From contig NZ_SDWS01000004.1 of NCBI RefSeq assembly GCF_004137245.1, forward strand, positions 248,001-312,000: DNA of 64,000 nt. The letters run 5' to 3'. Shown piece after piece: positions 60,385 to 64,000 of the stretch. Origin of the DNA: Nocardioides glacieisoli (lineage in GTDB: Bacteria > Actinomycetota > Actinomycetes > Propionibacteriales > Nocardioidaceae). The stretch's first letter is position 1. Each line of letters starts with the position of its first letter. Below the pieces are notes generated by a model, which ran no database searches, was not told the DNA's origin, and saw nothing but the letters and a program-made list of their open reading frames with translations. The translations under genes were made by a program, and so were the position numbers.

Positions 60385-61659
60385 TCAGGCTTGCTTCTCG
60401 AGCGCGGCCAGGAGCACGCACGTCGCCACGCCCTCCATCGCCGACGTGACCTCGACGAGCGGGGGCATGGTCGGCGCGAGCCGGATGTTGGTGTCGTCGG
60501 GGTCCTGCTTGTAGGGGTACGACGACCCGGCGGGCGTCAGCGCGATGCCGGCCTCCTTGGCCAACGCCACCACGCGCGACGCCGTGCCGGGCACCACGTC
60601 GAGGTTGACGAAGTAGCCGCCGGACGGGGTGTTCCACGTCGCGACACCGCGGCCGCCGAGGCGCTCGGTCAGGACCCGGTCGACCTCGGCGAACTTCGGC
60701 GCGATGATCGCGCGGTGCTTGGCCATGTGGTCTCGCACGCCCTGCGGCGAGCCGAAGAACTCGACGTGGCGCAGGTGGTTGACCTTGTCGGGGCCGATCG
60801 AGCCGTTGCCGAGGTGCCCGAGGTACCACGCGACGTTGTCGGTCGAGGCGGCCAGGAAGGCGACGCCGGCGCCGGCGTAGGTGATCTTCGAGGTCGAGGC
60901 GAACATGATCGGCCGGTGCGGGTGCCCCGCCGCCGAGGCGAGGGTGAGGATGTCCGCGCTCTTCGCCTCCTCCTCGGTGAGGTGGTGCAGCGCGTAGGCG
61001 TTGTCCCAGAAGATCTTGAAGTCCGGCGCCGCGGTCGGCATGGCGGCCAACCGGGCGGCGACATCCTGGCTGCAGATCGCGCCCGACGGGTTGGCGTAGG
61101 TCGGCACGATCCAGATGCCCTTGATGCTCGGGTCGTCGGCGACCAGGGCGGCGACGGCATCGACGTCGGGACCGTCGTCGTTCATCGGGACGCTCACCAT
61201 CTCGATGCCGAGGCTCTCGAGCAGGGTGAAGTGGCGGTCGTAGCCCGGCACCGGGCACACGAAGCGGACCTTCTCCTCCTGGCCCCACGGCCGCTCGGAG
61301 TCCACTCCGCCGAACAGCGTCAGGTAGAAGAGGCAGTCGCGCATCATCGTCAGGCTCGAGCTGCCGCCGGCCACCACCTGCTCGGGCTCGACCCACAGCA
61401 GCTCGGCGAACATCTCCCGCAGCTCGCGCAGGCCCTCGAGCCCTCCGTAGTTGCGTACGTCGACGCCCGCCGCGTCCTTGGTCGTGGTGGGCAGCCGGAG
61501 CAGGTCGTCGGCGAGGTCGAGCTGCTGGGACGACGGCTTGCCGCGCGTGAGATCGAGCTTGAGACCGCGTTCCTTGAGCTCCTCGTAGGCCGCCCGCTGC
61601 TCCTCGAGCAGGGTGGCGAGGTCGTCGGCGGACAGGTCGGCCAGCGCAGTCGCGTTCAC
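60385..61659 (-). CDS. aspartate aminotransferase-like PLP enzyme (MocR-type aminotransferase fold without HTH)
   Basis: A 424-residue fold-type I aminotransferase. The motifs are LDLTRGKPSSQQLDLADDLL near residue 34, IVPTYANPSG near 184, IFWDNAYALHHL with the Asp near 216, and the PLP Lys in STSKITYAGAG (about 255). The N-terminal DNA-binding domain of MocR regulators is missing. The sequence resembles the class first described as aspartate aminotransferase AspT in corynebacteria, so aspartate/2-oxoglutarate transamination is likely. GTG 61659 starts the conserved part; more upstream starts add non-conserved residues. It is convergent with the ABC gene. Confidence 0.84.
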   Translation of the reverse strand: MNATALADLSADDLATLLEEQRAAYEELKERGLKLDLTRGKPSSQQLDLADDLLRLPTTTKDAAGVDVRNYGGLEGLRELREMFAELLWVEPEQVVAGGSSSLTMMRDCLFYLTLFGGVDSERPWGQEEKVRFVCPVPGYDRHFTLLESLGIEMVSVPMNDDGPDVDAVAALVADDPSIKGIWIVPTYANPSGAICSQDVAARLAAMPTAAPDFKIFWDNAYALHHLTEEEAKSADILTLASAAGHPHRPIMFASTSKITYAGAGVAFLAASTDNVAWYLGHLGNGSIGPDKVNHLRHVEFFGSPQGVRDHMAKHRAIIAPKFAEVDRVLTERLGGRGVATWNTPSGGYFVNLDVVPGTASRVVALAKEAGIALTPAGSSYPYKQDPDDTNIRLAPTMPPLVEVTSAMEGVATCVLLAALEKQA

Positions 61660-61722
61660 GCGGCCAAGGCTACCGAGGCCACCGACCGCACCACGCACGC
61701 GTCCGTTGCTCGCCGAGACGGG

Positions 61723-62673
61723 TCAGGCGGACATCCGGAACGTACGCCGGTACTCCTGGGGGCTGACGCCGCGCGATCGGCCGAAGTGGTGGCGCAGGGT
61801 GGCGGCGTTGCCGAAGCCCACCTCGCCGGCGATCCAGTCGATCGAGTGGTCGGTCTGCTCGAGCAGCTCCTCCGCGGCGCGCACCCGCTCCCCCAGGATC
61901 CAGCTGTAGGGGGTCGTGCCGGTCTCCTCCTTGAAGCGGCGGGCGAAGGTGCGCGCCGACATGTGCATGTGGCGGGCGAGGGTCTCGACGTCGAGCTCGT
62001 CGCCGAGGTTCTCGGAGATCCAGGCCAGCAGCGGCGCGAGCGCCTCGGACTCGCAGACCGGCACGGCGCGGGCGATGTACTGGGCCTGACCGCCGTCGCG
62101 GTGGGGCGGCACGACCATCCGGCGAGCGGTGGTGGCTGCGACCTGCGCGCCGAAGTGCTGGCGCATGACGTGCAGCGACGCATCCAGGCCGGCGGCGGAA
62201 CCCGCGCCGGTCACGATGGAACCGTCCTGGACGTAGAGCACGTTGCCGTCGACGGTGGCCTCGGGGAACCGCGCCGCCAGCTCGTCGACGTGGCGCCAGT
62301 GCGTGGTGGCGCGACGACCGTCGAGCAGGCCGGCCTCGCCGATCATGAAGGCGGCCGAGCAGTGGCCGAACACCAGGCCGCCCCGGTCGTGGACGGAGCG
62401 AACCAGCTCGACCACCTCGGGGGACGGCTCGCGATAACCGCGCTTGGGGACCAGGCAGACCAGGTCGGCGTCGGCGGCGGCGTCGAGCGCGTGGTCGACG
62501 TGCAGGTCATAGCCCGTCGCGCCCTTCACCCGGCCCGGACGGGGCGTCGCGACGAGGAAGTCGAAGACCGGGTTGTCGTCCTCGGGGTGGTAGGGCTCGC
62601 CCCACACCTCACACATCGAGCCGAGCCCGAACGGCTCGGCCCCGTCCTGCACCACGGCGACGACCTTCTTCAT
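61723..62673 (-). CDS. GlxA family transcriptional regulator (DJ-1/PfpI domain plus AraC-type HTH)
   Basis: A 316-residue two-domain regulator. Residues 1-180 form a DJ-1/PfpI-like domain with Cys in VFGHCSAAFMIGEAGLLDG near 105, and residues about 210-316 an AraC-type DNA-binding domain with two helix-turn-helices (LARHMHMSARTFARRFKEET; DWIAGEVGFGNAATLRHHFG). GlxA-type proteins activate genes for glycine betaine, arginine or nitrogen metabolites, but the ligand here is unknown. The ATG at 62673 was chosen as the first conserved residue; there is no strong ribosome-binding site. It diverges from a 52-residue membrane-protein gene across a perfect inverted operator. Confidence 0.85.
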   Translation of the reverse strand: MKKVVAVVQDGAEPFGLGSMCEVWGEPYHPEDDNPVFDFLVATPRPGRVKGATGYDLHVDHALDAAADADLVCLVPKRGYREPSPEVVELVRSVHDRGGLVFGHCSAAFMIGEAGLLDGRRATTHWRHVDELAARFPEATVDGNVLYVQDGSIVTGAGSAAGLDASLHVMRQHFGAQVAATTARRMVVPPHRDGGQAQYIARAVPVCESEALAPLLAWISENLGDELDVETLARHMHMSARTFARRFKEETGTTPYSWILGERVRAAEELLEQTDHSIDWIAGEVGFGNAATLRHHFGRSRGVSPQEYRRTFRMSA

Positions 62674-62687
62674 GGGGACAGCGTGCA

Positions 62688-62739
62688 CCACCAGTGGCAG
62701 TAAATCAACTAACACTGTCATTCCTGCCACTGGTGGCAG
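62688..62739. promoter_or_regulatory. perfect inverted operator pair in a divergent promoter
   Basis: CCACCAGTGGCAG (62688-62700) is repeated inverted as CTGCCACTGGTGG (62724-62736), 23 bases apart; the second site is itself palindromic (CTGCCAC-TG-GTGGCAG, 62724-62739). A further CTGCCA half-site lies at 62762-62767, touching the small gene's ATG. It is probably the binding site of the GlxA-type regulator. Confidence 0.6.
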
Positions 62740-62766
62740 GATCGATGTGGGAGCAGAATTACTGCC

Positions 62767-62925
62767 ATGACCACATTCATCGCCCTCGTCGTCCTCACCG
62801 CCCTGGCCTCGCTGCTCGTCAGCTACGCCCGCCACGACCGCTTCGCCGGCCCCGCCTCCACCAGCCACCCCTTCGACGAGCTCGGCCTCATCGAGGAGCG
62901 TCGCCACCTCGTCCCCCGCGCCTGA
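62767..62925 (+). CDS. small membrane protein (52 aa)
   Basis: A 52-residue protein: membrane helix MTTFIALVVLTALASLLVSY, then a charged cytosolic tail (ARHDRFAGPASTSHPFDELG, IEERRHLVPRA). The ATG at 62767 lies in a leader with operator half-sites. No family recognised. Its position directly opposite the regulator, with shared operators, argues that it is real and controlled by the regulator. It could be a small partner of a transporter, but no such gene is adjacent. Confidence 0.6.
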   Translation: MTTFIALVVLTALASLLVSYARHDRFAGPASTSHPFDELGLIEERRHLVPRA

Positions 62926-62955
62926 CGCCATTCCGCCGGTGGTGCCGTACAGGGA

Positions 62956-64000
62956 TCAGTCCGCGCACGGGCCGACGTCACCGTCGGAGAAGCAGGCGTA
63001 CGACGGCGCAGACCGTCCGGTTGCGCCACTCCCGTCCACGGACTCGGCCCACAGCCGGATGAGTCCGCTGCCCGCGCCATGCCCGTCATCGACGTGCATC
63101 GTCCCCGACCGGGCTCCCGACACCTGTCGGTACGGGTGCACGTGGAAGCCCACACCGTTGTAGTGCAGGAACTCGGCCACCACGCGTGTGCGCTCCAGGA
63201 GCTCGGCCTCGCTGTCGCCGTCGGCGTCGCGTACGCCGACCTCCCATGACAGGCTGCCGTCGGGGGCGACCTCGGTCCGGCCCGTGACCAGGACGACCTC
63301 GGGGGGCACGCCGATCCTCTCCCACGTCGCGCTGGCGTAGGCGAGGTCCTGGTCACCGTGGAGGTACTCCACGCCCACCGAGTGGACCCCGGCCTGGAGG
63401 ACCACGTCGTGATGGCGGGCGTCGGTCCAGAAGTCGTTCGAGTAGAAGTCGTGGACGAGCTCGTCGTCGACGCGCAGCCGCATCCACTCGCTCCCCCGCA
63501 CCGCGAACCGGTAGGTGCCGCCCTCGAGCTCGACGCGGCCGCGCCATGACACACCGAAGCGGTCGCCGGGGTGGTCCCGGACGTCCGGCGCGTCGTCGGT
63601 CGCCCACGGCGACCCCGACGTCGGCTCCAGTCGCACCTCGGACACGCACTCCGTGGATCCCATCGTCGCGGTCGGCAGATGGGTGTCGCTGTAGGGCTGC
63701 AGCCACGACCAGGGGCCGTCGGGATAGTCGCGGTCGAACGTGGAGTCGGGGCCGTCGAGGTCGTGGTACGCGCGTCGGAGCTGTCCGACGGCACACACGT
63801 CCCCCGGCGTGTCCGCGGACCACGTCAGCCGCTGCAGGGCGCCGGCGTATATGGAGATCGACCACACCCAGCCGTCGGGGCCCTCGAAGATCTTCACTGG
63901 GCCGCCCGCCGCCCGGGACTCGGCGATCGGCGGACCAGGGTTGCCCTCGCCACCGTGCGGCAGGGACACCGTGCGCAAGTGGTTCTGGGAGTAGTCGCCG
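62956..64000 (-). CDS. PQQ-type sugar dehydrogenase family protein with PA14-like C-terminal domain (3' part)
   Basis: The 3' part of a longer gene that continues past the window edge. The N-terminal visible residues, GDYSQNHLRTVSLPHGGEGN and then KIFEGPDGWVWSISIYAGAL and QRLTW, resemble the end of a glucose/sorbosone dehydrogenase beta-propeller. The following about 270 residues look like a PA14-type carbohydrate-associated module (GDRFGVSWRGRVELEGGTYR, WMRLRVDDELVHDFYSNDFW, YLHGDQDLAYASATWERIG) ending SYACFSDGDVGPCAD. It should be secreted. Domain boundaries and the first domain's identity are tentative. Confidence 0.75.
   Translation of the reverse strand, partial: GDYSQNHLRTVSLPHGGEGNPGPPIAESRAAGGPVKIFEGPDGWVWSISIYAGALQRLTWSADTPGDVCAVGQLRRAYHDLDGPDSTFDRDYPDGPWSWLQPYSDTHLPTATMGSTECVSEVRLEPTSGSPWATDDAPDVRDHPGDRFGVSWRGRVELEGGTYRFAVRGSEWMRLRVDDELVHDFYSNDFWTDARHHDVVLQAGVHSVGVEYLHGDQDLAYASATWERIGVPPEVVLVTGRTEVAPDGSLSWEVGVRDADGDSEAELLERTRVVAEFLHYNGVGFHVHPYRQVSGARSGTMHVDDGHGAGSGLIRLWAESVDGSGATGRSAPSYACFSDGDVGPCAD

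Overview
The window is high-GC actinobacterial chromosome, most likely Nocardioidaceae (Nocardioides-like). The evidence is gene content: a DUF4193 protein beside a SuhB-like phosphatase, actinobacterial coproporphyrin ferrochelatase with a Cys-rich tail, the cell-division protein SepH, DUF5998, DUF4192, DUF7455, a WhiB protein, and both a primary and a SigB-like sigma factor near a parC/parE topoisomerase pair. Similar sets surround sigA/sigB in mycobacteria and hrdB in streptomycetes, so this is a conserved core neighbourhood. The genus is an inference.

Layout. 0-16 kb: XRE regulator, DUF4193, inositol phosphatase, CpfC, MFS and FAD-oxidase pair, TRIC channel, SepH, MOSC, sulfurtransferase, thymidine kinase, phosphodiesterase-like enzyme, DUF5998, and a large GNAT/acyl-CoA-synthetase-like fusion. 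15.7-16.4 kb: a GIY-YIG nuclease gene inside a cluster of inverted intergenic repeats. 16.4-32.1 kb: parC, an LprG/P55-like lipoprotein-exporter pair, a flavin monooxygenase diverging from a GAF regulator, carbonic anhydrase, a membrane aminopropyltransferase-like protein, an ALDH/GMC operon and parE. 32.3-37.2 kb: DUF7455, membrane proteins, CapA-like lipoprotein, M28 peptidase.

37.29-47.10 kb is a 9.8-kb integrated phage-derived element. A tyrosine integrase lies next to the 3' end of the primary sigma factor gene. A 20-bp copy of that 3' end (19/20 identical, still encoding RDYLD-stop) lies at the far end, followed there by a terminator-like hairpin that must once have followed sigA. The element keeps an early-gene operon of very small genes (including WhiB and DUF2742-like proteins) and three tail-end genes, but I see no terminase, portal, capsid or tape measure. 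It is either a deletion remnant or a tail-gene-carrying satellite.

47.1-64 kb: sigA, DNA glycosylase, universal stress protein, GCS2-family ligase, DUF4192, DNA polymerase IV, SigB-like sigma factor, GH3 glycosidase lipoprotein, CoaE, a MarR regulator diverging from an ABC exporter, AspB-type aminotransferase, a GlxA-type regulator diverging from a 52-residue membrane protein, and the 3' part of a probable PQQ-type sugar dehydrogenase with a PA14-like tail.

Four sites fit the thiol-stress (SigR/SigH-type) promoter pattern GGAAT-N18-GTT exactly: upstream of DUF4193, DUF7455, the SigB-like gene and the ABC exporter. This suggests a local redox-stress regulon. No tRNA, rRNA, CRISPR array or recognised insertion sequence was seen.
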